Positions 20,001-30,432 of a stretch of DNA of 64,000 nucleotides are shown here, one piece after another. The stretch's first letter is position 1; the number at the start of each line of letters is the position of its first letter. The DNA comes from Gemmatimonadota bacterium (GTDB lineage Bacteria; JAAXHH01): the NCBI GenBank assembly GCA_026705925.1, contig JAPOZT010000028.1:1-64000 (forward strand). The letters run 5' to 3'. The notes under the pieces are model-generated. The model searched no databases, was not told the origin of the DNA, and saw only the letters and a list, made by a program, of their open reading frames with translations. Position numbers and translations under genes: made by a program.

Positions 20001-20942
20001 ATGAACGAATTCGAATGTCCCACCGCATCGACCGTGCTCCAGGCGGTCGACTGGGCAGCCCGTAAGCTGGACGGCCCGGCGGATAAACGCGGCCAGGCGG
20101 ACCACGACGGCCCAGCGGATAAACGCGGCCGTGTCGAATCGGAACTGCTGCTCGGCGAGGTATGCACGTCGAACCGACTCGAGCTGTACCTGGATCACGA
20201 CCGGCGGCTCGACCCGGTGGAATCTTCGCGGTTTTCAGCGCTGGTCAACCGGAGAATGCGCGGTGAGCCGGTCCAGTATCTGACGGGCTGTACGGAATTC
20301 TACGGTCGCGGGTACCAGGTTTCGCCCGCCGTGCTGATCCCCCGGCCCGAGACCGAACGGCTCGTCGACCACGTGCGCCCCTGCCTGGATAAAAAAGCGT
20401 GTGTAGAATCCCCCGCGCGTTTCGCGGACGTCGGCACGGGTACCGGCGTCCTGGCGGTCACGCTCGCCCTGGAATGCCCGTTCGTGCAGGGGTACGCCAC
20501 GGATGTTTCCGATGAGGCCCTGAGGGTCGCGCGCGGGAATGCCGAAAACCTGTTGGGGGTCCGTCAAAGCCGGATCACTTTTATGCAGGGTTCGTTGCTG
20601 GCGCCCCTCGATAGGCTCGCGCCACACACCCTGGACCTGATCGTGTCCAACCCGCCTTACGTCACTTCCCGGGAAATGGACGGCCTGCCGGAGGAGGTAC
20701 GCGGGTACGAACCCCGGCTGGCGCTCCACGGCGGCGAAGACGGTCTTGAATGTCATCGCGCACTCATCGAGCAGGCGCCGGAGTACCTGAATGAAGGCGG
20801 GATGATCGCCCTGGAGATCGGCGCGGCACAGTCCGACGCGGTGACCCGCCTGATGGCGGATCGCCGCGCCTATGGGAACGTGGAGATCGTGAAGGATTAC
20901 AACGGCCTGGACCGCATCGTGTCCGCCATATACGTCGGATAA
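20001..20942 (+). CDS. prmC: Peptide chain release factor N5-glutamine methyltransferase
   Basis: NPPYV motif, GEPVQYLTGCTEFYGRGYQVSPAVLIPRPETE; directly after prfA. Confidence 0.94.
   Translation: MNEFECPTASTVLQAVDWAARKLDGPADKRGQADHDGPADKRGRVESELLLGEVCTSNRLELYLDHDRRLDPVESSRFSALVNRRMRGEPVQYLTGCTEFYGRGYQVSPAVLIPRPETERLVDHVRPCLDKKACVESPARFADVGTGTGVLAVTLALECPFVQGYATDVSDEALRVARGNAENLLGVRQSRITFMQGSLLAPLDRLAPHTLDLIVSNPPYVTSREMDGLPEEVRGYEPRLALHGGEDGLECHRALIEQAPEYLNEGGMIALEIGAAQSDAVTRLMADRRAYGNVEIVKDYNGLDRIVSAIYVG
20070..20130 (+). repeat. Two copies of GACGGCCCRGCGGATAAACGCGGCC at 36-bp period, in frame in prmC
   Basis: Copies at 20070-20094 and 20106-20130 (DGPADKRGQADH / DGPADKRGR). Confidence 0.9.
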
Positions 20943-20971
20943 GCCCGGCATCATCGACCGGAAGGTGAAAA

Positions 20972-21790
20972 ATGCTCAATAACCACCGCCTCATGATACT
21001 CGGAACAGGAAACATGGGATCCTGCCTGCTCGGCGGCATACGCAGAGCGAATCTCGTTCCCCCGGACCAGATCGTGATTACCGGTCTGCAGTCCGACCAT
21101 CTGAAAGACCTGTCGGATCAGTGGGAAGTACGGTGGACCACCGACAACCGGGAAGCGGTGCGCGAAGCGGATATCGTCATGATCTGCCTCAAGCCCCAGG
21201 CCATCGAGCGCGTTGTGGACGAGGTACGCGACCTGCTGCGTCCCGATCAGCTGCTGATCACGATCGCGGCGGGGGTGACGACAGCCGGGATCACCGAAAT
21301 GACGCGCACCGAGAACCCCGTCGTGCGCGTGATGCCGAACATCGCCTCGCTGGTGGACGAAGGAGCCGCCGCCATTTCACCGGGAAGGTACGCCGGCGAG
21401 GAACATAAGCAGATGGCCGCCCGGATCTTCCAGGCCGTGGGACGGGTCGTGTTCGTGAACGAGCATCTTCTGGACGCCGTGACCGGACTCAGCGGCAGCG
21501 GTCCAGCCTACATATACATGGTCATCGAAGCGCTGTCCGACGGCGGCGTAAAAATGGGCCTGCCCAGGGACGTCGCCCTGGACCTCGCGGCCCAGACCGT
21601 GCTCGGCGCCGCACGGCTGATCCAGGAGACCGGCAAGCATCCCGCGGTATTGCGCGACCAGGTCCTGACGCCGGGCGGCACTACCATCGCAGCGGTACAC
21701 GACCTGGAGATCCGCGGATTGCGCAGCATGCTGATCAGCGCGGTCGAAACCGCCACCCAGCGATCGAGGGAACTCCGGGACGGCAAGTAG
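20972..21790 (+). CDS. proC: Pyrroline-5-carboxylate reductase
   Basis: GTGNMGSCLLGG, TGLSGSGPAYIYMVIEALSDGGVKMGLPRDVA, TPGGTTIAAVHDLE. Confidence 0.95.
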   Translation: MLNNHRLMILGTGNMGSCLLGGIRRANLVPPDQIVITGLQSDHLKDLSDQWEVRWTTDNREAVREADIVMICLKPQAIERVVDEVRDLLRPDQLLITIAAGVTTAGITEMTRTENPVVRVMPNIASLVDEGAAAISPGRYAGEEHKQMAARIFQAVGRVVFVNEHLLDAVTGLSGSGPAYIYMVIEALSDGGVKMGLPRDVALDLAAQTVLGAARLIQETGKHPAVLRDQVLTPGGTTIAAVHDLEIRGLRSMLISAVETATQRSRELRDGK

Positions 21791-21814
21791 ATTCACCTCG
21801 GATATACAGACCAA

Positions 21815-21840
21815 CGCAGGCCGGATGCCGCCGGCCTGCG
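21815..21840. terminator. Candidate terminator or structured element: 10-bp perfect stem, 6-nt loop
   Basis: CGCAGGCCGG-ATGCCG-CCGGCCTGCG after proC; no immediate U-tract, so only tentative. Confidence 0.35.
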
Positions 21841-22114
21841 GGCCGCATGACGCACCGATTCAGTAAGCCCCACCATTTTTTTCAACTTTTTTCTGCATAC
21901 ATGATTGCCTAACCCGCGCAGTGGTCGGGAAAACCGCGCCGCGACGGACCTCCCGCGTTCAAGACGCCATATGGTGTTGTTTTGGTGGCATCCCGTGGTA
22001 TATGGTGTCAACGTATGATGTGTATCAACATATATATAGTCTTTTGGGCACTTGGAGTTACGGAGTTTTCCTTATCCATAGGTAAAGAAAACCGATGTAA
22101 GTCCATTTTTTATT

Positions 22115-22143
22115 TTGACAATATGGGGGGCGCAATGTAGTAT
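22115..22143 (+). promoter_or_regulatory. Candidate promoter TTGACA-N17-TAGTAT of the dcw cluster
   Basis: TTGACA 22115-22120, TAGTAT 22138-22143, in an AT-rich intergenic region. Confidence 0.6.
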
Positions 22144-22145
22144 AG

Positions 22146-22170
22146 TGGGAAGAAGTGGGACAAAGTGGGT
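22146..22170 (+). promoter_or_regulatory. MraZ operator: three TGGGN direct repeats with 5-nt spacers
   Basis: TGGGA-AGAAG-TGGGA-CAAAG-TGGGT immediately downstream of the -10. Confidence 0.85.
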
Positions 22171-22177
22171 CACCGAA

Positions 22178-22259
22178 CATCCTAACTGCCAAACACTTGT
22201 ATAGTATTCTTAAATGATCACCTCATGTTAGGGTGTTTACTCCTTTGTATTTCAAGGAG
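22178..22259 (+). promoter_or_regulatory. Putative structured mraZ leader with SD-sequestering hairpin
   Basis: CTCCTT 22240-22245 is complementary to the SD AAGGAG 22254-22259; CATCCTAAC 22178-22186 pairs with GTTAGGGTG 22227-22235. Confidence 0.35.
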
Positions 22260-22266
22260 ATGACGG

Positions 22267-22707
22267 ATGGTCAACTTCCTGGGATCATACACGCACACCG
22301 TGGATCACAAAGGACGGGTGAATGTCCCTGTGAAGTTTCGCAAGCACATCCGGACCGATGAGGACGACACGCTGATCATCACGCGGGGACTCGACGGATG
22401 TCTCTTCGTATATCCGATCGACGAGTGGGAACAGATCGACACCCGTTTGCGCGAACTGCCCATCACGAAGCAGAACACGCGGGTCTTCATCAGGATGCTC
22501 TCGTCGGAGGCCGTGGCGGTTTCCATGGACAAGCAGGGGCGCATCGCGCTTCCCCGGCAATTGATCGAACGGGCCGGCATCGAATCCGAAGTGCTGATCG
22601 TCGGTACGCTCGACCACTTTGAAATCTGGAGTCCCAAGGAATACAAGAAAGTGATGGACGAATCGGGACACACCTACGAAGAGATCGCGGAATCCCTGTT
22701 CGTCTGA
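22267..22707 (+). CDS. mraZ: Transcriptional regulator MraZ
   Basis: FLGSYTHTVDHKGRVNVPVKFRKH...MDKQGRIALPRQLIERAGI. Confidence 0.96.
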   Translation: MVNFLGSYTHTVDHKGRVNVPVKFRKHIRTDEDDTLIITRGLDGCLFVYPIDEWEQIDTRLRELPITKQNTRVFIRMLSSEAVAVSMDKQGRIALPRQLIERAGIESEVLIVGTLDHFEIWSPKEYKKVMDESGHTYEEIAESLFV

Positions 22708-22747
22708 TCATTTGAAGCCCATGGGCAATTGCAACGGCGGAATAGAC

Positions 22748-23710
22748 ATGGGGCTGGCAGATTCGTACATCCATGTTCCGGTTCTTGCCGGGAAAATAGC
22801 CGAAATGATCGTGTGGAACAGGTCGGGGACATACGTGGACGGAACCATAGGAGGAGGCGGTCACGCGCGCGCCATCATGGACAAGCTGGATGAATCCGGC
22901 CGGCTGATCGGCCTGGACAAGGACCTTGAAGCGGTCCGCGTGTCCAGAGCCAGGCTGGCGGGCGGCGGAACCCCTCGCGTGGATATCATGCATCGTGACT
23001 TTACGGAACTGGCGTCCGTGCTGGAAGCGGAACGCATCCCACGGGTGGACGGACTGTTTCTGGACCTGGGCGTGTCATCGTACCAGATCGATACGCCCGG
23101 CCGTGGATTCTCGTTCCAGTCCGAAGGTCCGCTCGACATGCGCATGGACCGGGGCGGAGCGCTGACGGCAGCCGACATCGTCAACGGCCGTTCCCGGGAC
23201 GAAATCGAACGGATCATCGGTGAGTACGGCGAGGAACGGCAGGCCCGCAGCGTCGCGAACGCGATCGTCAGGAACCGCGCGAAGTCACCGCTGACCTCCA
23301 CCACCGGGCTGGCCGAGACGATCAGGTCGGCGGTTCGCCGCAGATGGGCGGTCAAGTCCTGCGCCCGGGTGTTCCAGGCACTGCGCATCGCCGTGAACCA
23401 GGAGCTGGACAGATTGAGAACGGCATTGGACAACCTGCTGCCGCTGCTGAGCGGCCGGGGTCGTTTCGGCGTCATATCCTATCATTCGTTAGAGGACCGC
23501 ATGGTCAAGCGTACGTTCGAAACCTGGGCTTCGGATTGCATTTGCCCGCCGGGTCTTCCGCAATGCGTGTGCCGGCACGAGCGCGTCGCCGTGATGCACA
23601 CCAGGCGGGCCGTCGTGGCTTCACGGGAAGAGGTCACGGCAAACCCGCGGGCCCGAAGCGCCAGGTTTCGTATGATCGAACGCTTGCCCGACGATCATTC
23701 CGCAAGCTGA
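22748..23710 (+). CDS. rsmH: 16S rRNA (cytosine1402-N4)-methyltransferase
   Basis: HVPVLAGKIAEMI...YVDGTIGGGGHA, LDLGVSSYQID, FSFQSEGPLDMRMD, YHSLEDRMVK. Confidence 0.96.
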   Translation: MGLADSYIHVPVLAGKIAEMIVWNRSGTYVDGTIGGGGHARAIMDKLDESGRLIGLDKDLEAVRVSRARLAGGGTPRVDIMHRDFTELASVLEAERIPRVDGLFLDLGVSSYQIDTPGRGFSFQSEGPLDMRMDRGGALTAADIVNGRSRDEIERIIGEYGEERQARSVANAIVRNRAKSPLTSTTGLAETIRSAVRRRWAVKSCARVFQALRIAVNQELDRLRTALDNLLPLLSGRGRFGVISYHSLEDRMVKRTFETWASDCICPPGLPQCVCRHERVAVMHTRRAVVASREEVTANPRARSARFRMIERLPDDHSAS

Positions 23711-23745
23711 AATACGCACCACCTATTACGACCGGAGAGGCCGAC

Positions 23746-24168
23746 ATGAAATCCGCTTTCAGATTCCGCAGCGACCATCCGTACATGGGACAGTTGTTCA
23801 GCTGGATCGGTATGATCGCGCTCGTCACGTCGCTGAGCATGTTTTACATCTGGCACCAGGTGGAAACCAGGAACCTGAAGCAGGAGATCCTTCAACTGGA
23901 GCACCAGAAAGAGGCGATGGAAAAGAAAAGCGCCTACCTGCACGTTCGGATCGTCCGGCTTGCGGAACAGCTCCGGAACGAAACCGTGGCCATGCATCGT
24001 TTCGAACTGGAACACGCGGCAGTCGGACAGGTCGTGGTCATGGACGCGGTGGACACGGCCGTGGCATTGGCCGGCACCGAGCCCGATGTGAGGGCGATCG
24101 CGGGTAAACCGGCGGACGACGCGTTGATCCTCGCCTCGTTCCGAACGGCTCGAGTGGATACCCGATGA
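23746..24168 (+). CDS. ftsL: FtsL-like small bitopic cell-division protein
   Basis: Single TM followed by coiled-coil-like segment, between rsmH and ftsI; positional call. Confidence 0.65.
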   Translation: MKSAFRFRSDHPYMGQLFSWIGMIALVTSLSMFYIWHQVETRNLKQEILQLEHQKEAMEKKSAYLHVRIVRLAEQLRNETVAMHRFELEHAAVGQVVVMDAVDTAVALAGTEPDVRAIAGKPADDALILASFRTARVDTR

Positions 24169-24180
24169 GGTATATCCGAT

Positions 24181-26259
24181 ATGGTCGCGAAATCCTGTAT
24201 GCGCAGACTGACCTTCCTCTTCGCGGTCGGTATGTTGCTGTGCGCGGGTCTCGGATTTCGAATCGCCGTGATACAGATTCGCGACGGCGAGACCTACAGG
24301 CAGCGGGCGCGTGACCAGCAGCACCGGGTCGTCACCATCGATCCCCGGCGTGGACGTATCTTCGATCGAAACGGTAACACGCTGGCGCTGAGCGTCGAGT
24401 TCGACTCCTTCGGCATCCAGGATCTCGACGGGGAACGGTTCAGTGCCGCGGACGTCGGCAACCTGGCCGTACAACTCTCCCAGATCACCGGCGAAGATCC
24501 CCGGCATATCGTGGACCGGATTTCCGGAACCTCCGACTTCCGGTACCTGGTACGATGGGTGAATCCGGAGACCAGCGAACGGATAAGGGGGCTGTCCACC
24601 TACCCCCGTTTCGAACCTTATATCCGCACGGAAAAGGAAGCAAGGCGGGTCTATCCCTACCGGACCGCCGCCGGCCAGGTCCTGGGATTCAGCGTCGATG
24701 GCGCCGGACAGGCCGGATTCGAAATGGAACATAACCGGCTGCTGTCCGGTATAGAAGGATACAGCGTTGTCCAGATCGATGCCCAGCGGCGGGCCTATAC
24801 GTGGCTGGACGACTACCAGAAGTTGGCGGAGAACGGCGCGGACGTCGTCCTGACCATCGATATAGCGGCCCAGGTCGCCGCGGAACAGGTGCTTGAAGAG
24901 ACGATTGCATGGCACGAAGCACTCGGCGGCATGGTCATCGTGATGGATCCGGGGAACGGCGACATACTGGCCATGGCCAGCTCGCCGGATTTCGATCCCA
25001 ACACGCCGGGCCGTTTCCCATTCGAAGCCCAGAAGATCAGGCCCGTGGTAGACACCTACGAGCCCGGCTCGACGTTCAAGATCGTCGCCGCGACCGCGAC
25101 CCTGGAGACCGGCGCGTTCTCCCTCGAGGACCGGATAGATACGAGCGGCGGGCGGATAGACCTGGGTACCCAGACTATTTCGGACCACGAAGTCTTCGAT
25201 GAACTGACCGTGCGGGAAGTCTTCGAGCATTCCAGCAACGTGGGCACGGTGAAAATCGCCCTGGAACTCGGCGAGAAGACATTTTACGAATACACCCGGT
25301 CATTCGGCTTTGGCATGAAGACGGGCGTCGAGCTGCCGGGCGAGGTCAACGGGATCCTGCACAAACCGGCCAGGTGGTCCGGGTCGACGTTGCCCACCAT
25401 GTCCATTGGCTATGGAGTTTCCGTTACCGGGGTGCAACTGGCGTCCGCCTACTGCGCGGTGGCCAACGGGGGGCTGCTTCTGCAACCCCGGATCATCAAG
25501 TCCATCCGGAGAAACGACGGTACAGCGGAGTCCTTTCCGAAATCCGTCGTTCGAAGGGTGATGAAACGGCAGACTGCCGACACCCTGCTGGACGTGTTTA
25601 CCGGGGTGGTGGACCGGGGCACGGGGACGAGGGCCGCGATACCCGGATTCAAGGTCGCCGGAAAGACAGGCACGGCCTGGAAGGCGCGTGAAGACGGCAG
25701 GGGATACACCCGGAACTACCGGTCCTCCTTCGTCGGCATGTTTCCCGCGTTGGACCCGGAAATCGTGGTATTGGTCATGATCGACGAACCGAAGAGACGC
25801 GGTTTCTACGGTGGATCGGTTGCCGCGCCCGTCTTCAATAAACTCGTTCGCCGTCTCGTCCATCTGCCGGACGGCCCGGTGGAGTCGATCCCCGAAACCG
25901 ACGACGGCCTGCCGTTGCACCTGGCCTCCATCGAGCCGAATTCCGCTTCGGACCGTGAATCCGGGTTATCCAGCCGGTCAGGTCCGGGTTTCAGCGGACA
26001 GTTGCTTCAGGACCTGCTTCCGCTCGACGGCCACTGGGAAATCGAGCGTCCCGGCACCCTCGCCGGGGAGGAACGGACCCGGATCGAACTGCCGTCCGTG
26101 ATCGGCATGAGCGTACGGGAAGCCGTCAAGACCCTGGCCGAAATGGGCATTGAAGCAACCATCGTCGGCACGGGCTATGTCCGGCGCCAGATTCCGGCAC
26201 CGGGCCGTGAGGTCTATTCCGGTGATCGATGCATCATCGAATGCGGCCCATATAACTAG
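24181..26259 (+). CDS. ftsI: Division-specific penicillin-binding protein with C-terminal PASTA-like domain
   Basis: GSTFK, SSN, KTGTAWK transpeptidase motifs; C-terminal IELPSVIGMSVREAVKTLAEMGIEATIVGTGYVRRQIPAPG. Confidence 0.92.
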   Translation: MVAKSCMRRLTFLFAVGMLLCAGLGFRIAVIQIRDGETYRQRARDQQHRVVTIDPRRGRIFDRNGNTLALSVEFDSFGIQDLDGERFSAADVGNLAVQLSQITGEDPRHIVDRISGTSDFRYLVRWVNPETSERIRGLSTYPRFEPYIRTEKEARRVYPYRTAAGQVLGFSVDGAGQAGFEMEHNRLLSGIEGYSVVQIDAQRRAYTWLDDYQKLAENGADVVLTIDIAAQVAAEQVLEETIAWHEALGGMVIVMDPGNGDILAMASSPDFDPNTPGRFPFEAQKIRPVVDTYEPGSTFKIVAATATLETGAFSLEDRIDTSGGRIDLGTQTISDHEVFDELTVREVFEHSSNVGTVKIALELGEKTFYEYTRSFGFGMKTGVELPGEVNGILHKPARWSGSTLPTMSIGYGVSVTGVQLASAYCAVANGGLLLQPRIIKSIRRNDGTAESFPKSVVRRVMKRQTADTLLDVFTGVVDRGTGTRAAIPGFKVAGKTGTAWKAREDGRGYTRNYRSSFVGMFPALDPEIVVLVMIDEPKRRGFYGGSVAAPVFNKLVRRLVHLPDGPVESIPETDDGLPLHLASIEPNSASDRESGLSSRSGPGFSGQLLQDLLPLDGHWEIERPGTLAGEERTRIELPSVIGMSVREAVKTLAEMGIEATIVGTGYVRRQIPAPGREVYSGDRCIIECGPYN

Positions 26260-26308
26260 CCGTCCCATCGCTCGCCTCGAGCGGACGGCGGCACTGAGGG
26301 TCAAGACG

Positions 26309-27863
<1,555 letters not shown>

Positions 27864-27871
<8 letters not shown>

Positions 27872-29285
27872 TCACAACGGGGCCGAGGCGCCCACGCTGA
27901 TGGAAATCGCCGGCATCATGGGCGGCAGGCTGCACGTTCCGTCCCCGGTGCTTCGTCGCAGCCGGATCACGGGCGTCTGTTCGGATACCCGGCGAATCGA
28001 GGAAGGCAACCTTTTCGTCGCGATTACGGGCGAGCGATTCGACGGTCACGACTTCGTACCCGAGGCCATGCGCGCCGGTGCGTGCGCCGCCCTGGTCACG
28101 AACGACTGGCACGCGCGCCGGCCGGACCGCGAAGCTCCGGAGGCCGCGCGGATCGTCGTGCCCGAGGTGCTTCCCGCGCTGCAGGCGTTCGCGGGTTGGC
28201 ACCGGAATCGCTTCGACCTGCCCGTCGTCGCGGTGACGGGTTCCAGCGGGAAGACCACCACGAAGAACATGATCGCCTCCGTGCTGGGCGAACACTACCG
28301 GGTATTCAAGACCCCGGGGAACCTGAACAGCCAGCTGGGTGTCTCCGAAGCCCTGTTTTCCCTGAAGGGAGACCACGGCGCCGCGGTACTCGAACTGGGC
28401 ATGAACCATGCGGGCGAACTGGACCGGCTGTCCCGGATGACCCGCCCATCCATCGGCGTGATCACCAACGTGGGACCCGCGCATATCGAGTTCTTCGACT
28501 CCATCGAAGGCATCGCCCGGGCCAAGGGCGAGGTCCTCGACCACCTGCCGAAAGGCGGGAGTGCGGTATTGAACGCCGACGACCCCCTCGTCATGAAGCA
28601 GGCCGGCCGCAGCCTGGCGAGGGTAGTCACCTTTGGCCACAGCGCGGGAGCCGACGTCAGGCTGGCAACCACCAGGACCGAACTGTCCGGCTCGACCTTC
28701 ACCTTGTCGGACGGAGCTTCCTTTCGGATAAGCCTGATGGGAACACACCAGGTCATGAACGCCGCGGCCGCCGTGGCGGTGGGCAGACTTACGGGAATCG
28801 ACGACCAGGGCATCGCCCGTGCACTGCGGAATGTCGAGCCCACACCCATGCGCATGGAGTACAGGAAGGCGGGCGCCGTCCACCTGATCAACGACGCGTA
28901 CAACGCCAATCCGTCGTCCATGAAGGCGGCCCTGGACGCGCTGGCAACGGCCGGAGGCCGCAAACTGGTCGTCCTGGGAGACATGCTGGAACTGGGCGAC
29001 CTCGGCAGGGCGGCGCACCGGGAGATCGGAAAGCGCGCCGCGGAGGTGGCCGAGCGGATCATCACGGTGGGCGAACTGGCCCGCGAAATCGCCGTGGCCG
29101 CGGTGGACGGCGGCATTCCGGCGTCTCGGGTCATGTCCTGCAACTGCAACGACGAGGCGGCGGCCGCCGTACTGTCGGAAGTCGAAGACGGCGACGTGGT
29201 ACTCGTCAAGGGATCGCGCGGTATGCGCATGGAAACCGTCGTGGAATACCTGGAGAAGTCGCTCGGCCAGGGCGAAATGGGGTAA
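27864..29285 (+). CDS. murF: UDP-N-acetylmuramoyl-tripeptide--D-alanyl-D-alanine ligase
   Basis: VTGSSGKTTTKNMIASVLGEHYRVFKTPGNLNSQLGV; ATG overlaps murE stop region. Confidence 0.94.
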
Positions 29286-29289
29286 GCCC

Positions 29290-30432
29290 GTGTTGCATCA
29301 ACGTATAGATCTCCCACTGCTGGTCTCGTCGCTGCTCCTACTCTGCGTGGGGTCTGTCATGGTTTACAGCGCGAGTTCGGCCGTTGCCGCGGAGATGTTC
29401 TCCGGGGACAGTGGATTCTTCGTGAAACGTTACCTGGTGCGGTTGATCCTCGGGATCGTCATTCTGATCCTCTTCGCCAGCCTGAATTACCAGAAGCTGC
29501 AGAAGTGGTCCCCGATCCTGATCGTCATCGGCCTGGGGTTTCTGGCGCTCGTATTCGTTCCCGGTTTCGGGATGACCATCCGCGGAGCGACGCGTACGGT
29601 AAACCTGTTCTCCATGACGATCCAGCCCGCGGAAGGGGTCAAGATCGCCCTGGTGATCTTCCTGGCCTACTGGCTGGCCAGGCGACAGCACGTCATGGAA
29701 CGGTTTTTCACCGGTTTTCTGCCCGTGCTGGCGGTGATCGCCACCACCTGCCTGCTGATAGGGCTGCAGCCGGACTACGGCACTGCGATCGTACTGGCCG
29801 CGACCGCCTTCGCCGTGCTCTACGTCGGCCGCGCCCGGTTGCTGCACCTGGCAAGCGCCGTCGGGATCATGATCCCGGTCCTCTTCTACAAGCTGTACTC
29901 GTCCGCGCACAGCCGGGGCCGGCTCATGACCTACTTCGAACGGTTTTTCGGCAATTCCGCCGATCAGGCCCAGAACCCGCAAGGTGCGGACTACCAGTTG
30001 CAGCAGGCACTGATCGGCCTGGGTACGGGAGGCGTATTCGGGAACGGACTGGGGCAGAGCCGGCAGAAGTTCCTTTTCCTGCCCGATCCCCATACGGATT
30101 TCGTGTTCGCGGTGATCGGCGAGGAGCTCGGGTTCCTGGGGTCGGTGGCGGTATTGGGACTTTTTGTCGTCTTTGCGTGGAGAGGAGTCCGCATCGCCCG
30201 CATGGCGCCGGACGCCTTCGGGTTTTTCCTGGCATCGGGGCTGACCATGCTCATCACACTGCACGTGCTGGTGAACATCGGGGTGGTGACGGGCATGCTG
30301 CCCACCACGGGACTGCCGCTGCCCTTCCTGAGCTACGGAGGGTCCTGGCTGCTCTTCTGCATGATGAGTATCGGGATCCTGCTGAACATATCCAGAATGA
30401 CCTATCGCCGTCAGAGACTGCAGTATGACTGA
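29290..30432 (+). CDS. ftsW: Cell division SEDS protein FtsW
   Basis: YQLQQALIGLGTGGVFGNGLGQSRQKFLFLPDPHTDFVFAVIGEELG; position in dcw cluster. Confidence 0.88.
   Translation: MLHQRIDLPLLVSSLLLLCVGSVMVYSASSAVAAEMFSGDSGFFVKRYLVRLILGIVILILFASLNYQKLQKWSPILIVIGLGFLALVFVPGFGMTIRGATRTVNLFSMTIQPAEGVKIALVIFLAYWLARRQHVMERFFTGFLPVLAVIATTCLLIGLQPDYGTAIVLAATAFAVLYVGRARLLHLASAVGIMIPVLFYKLYSSAHSRGRLMTYFERFFGNSADQAQNPQGADYQLQQALIGLGTGGVFGNGLGQSRQKFLFLPDPHTDFVFAVIGEELGFLGSVAVLGLFVVFAWRGVRIARMAPDAFGFFLASGLTMLITLHVLVNIGVVTGMLPTTGLPLPFLSYGGSWLLFCMMSIGILLNISRMTYRRQRLQYD

Noticed and set aside
22072-22080. DnaA-box-like TTATCCATA in AT-rich region upstream of mraZ, possible origin
   Set aside because: Single 8/9 match, no cluster of boxes, no dnaA/dnaN nearby.
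22065-22092. Imperfect hairpin GTTTTCCTTATCC-ATA-GGTAAAGAAAAC
   Set aside because: Has a mismatch and a bulge in an AT-rich region; not followed directly by a U-tract; not enough to call.
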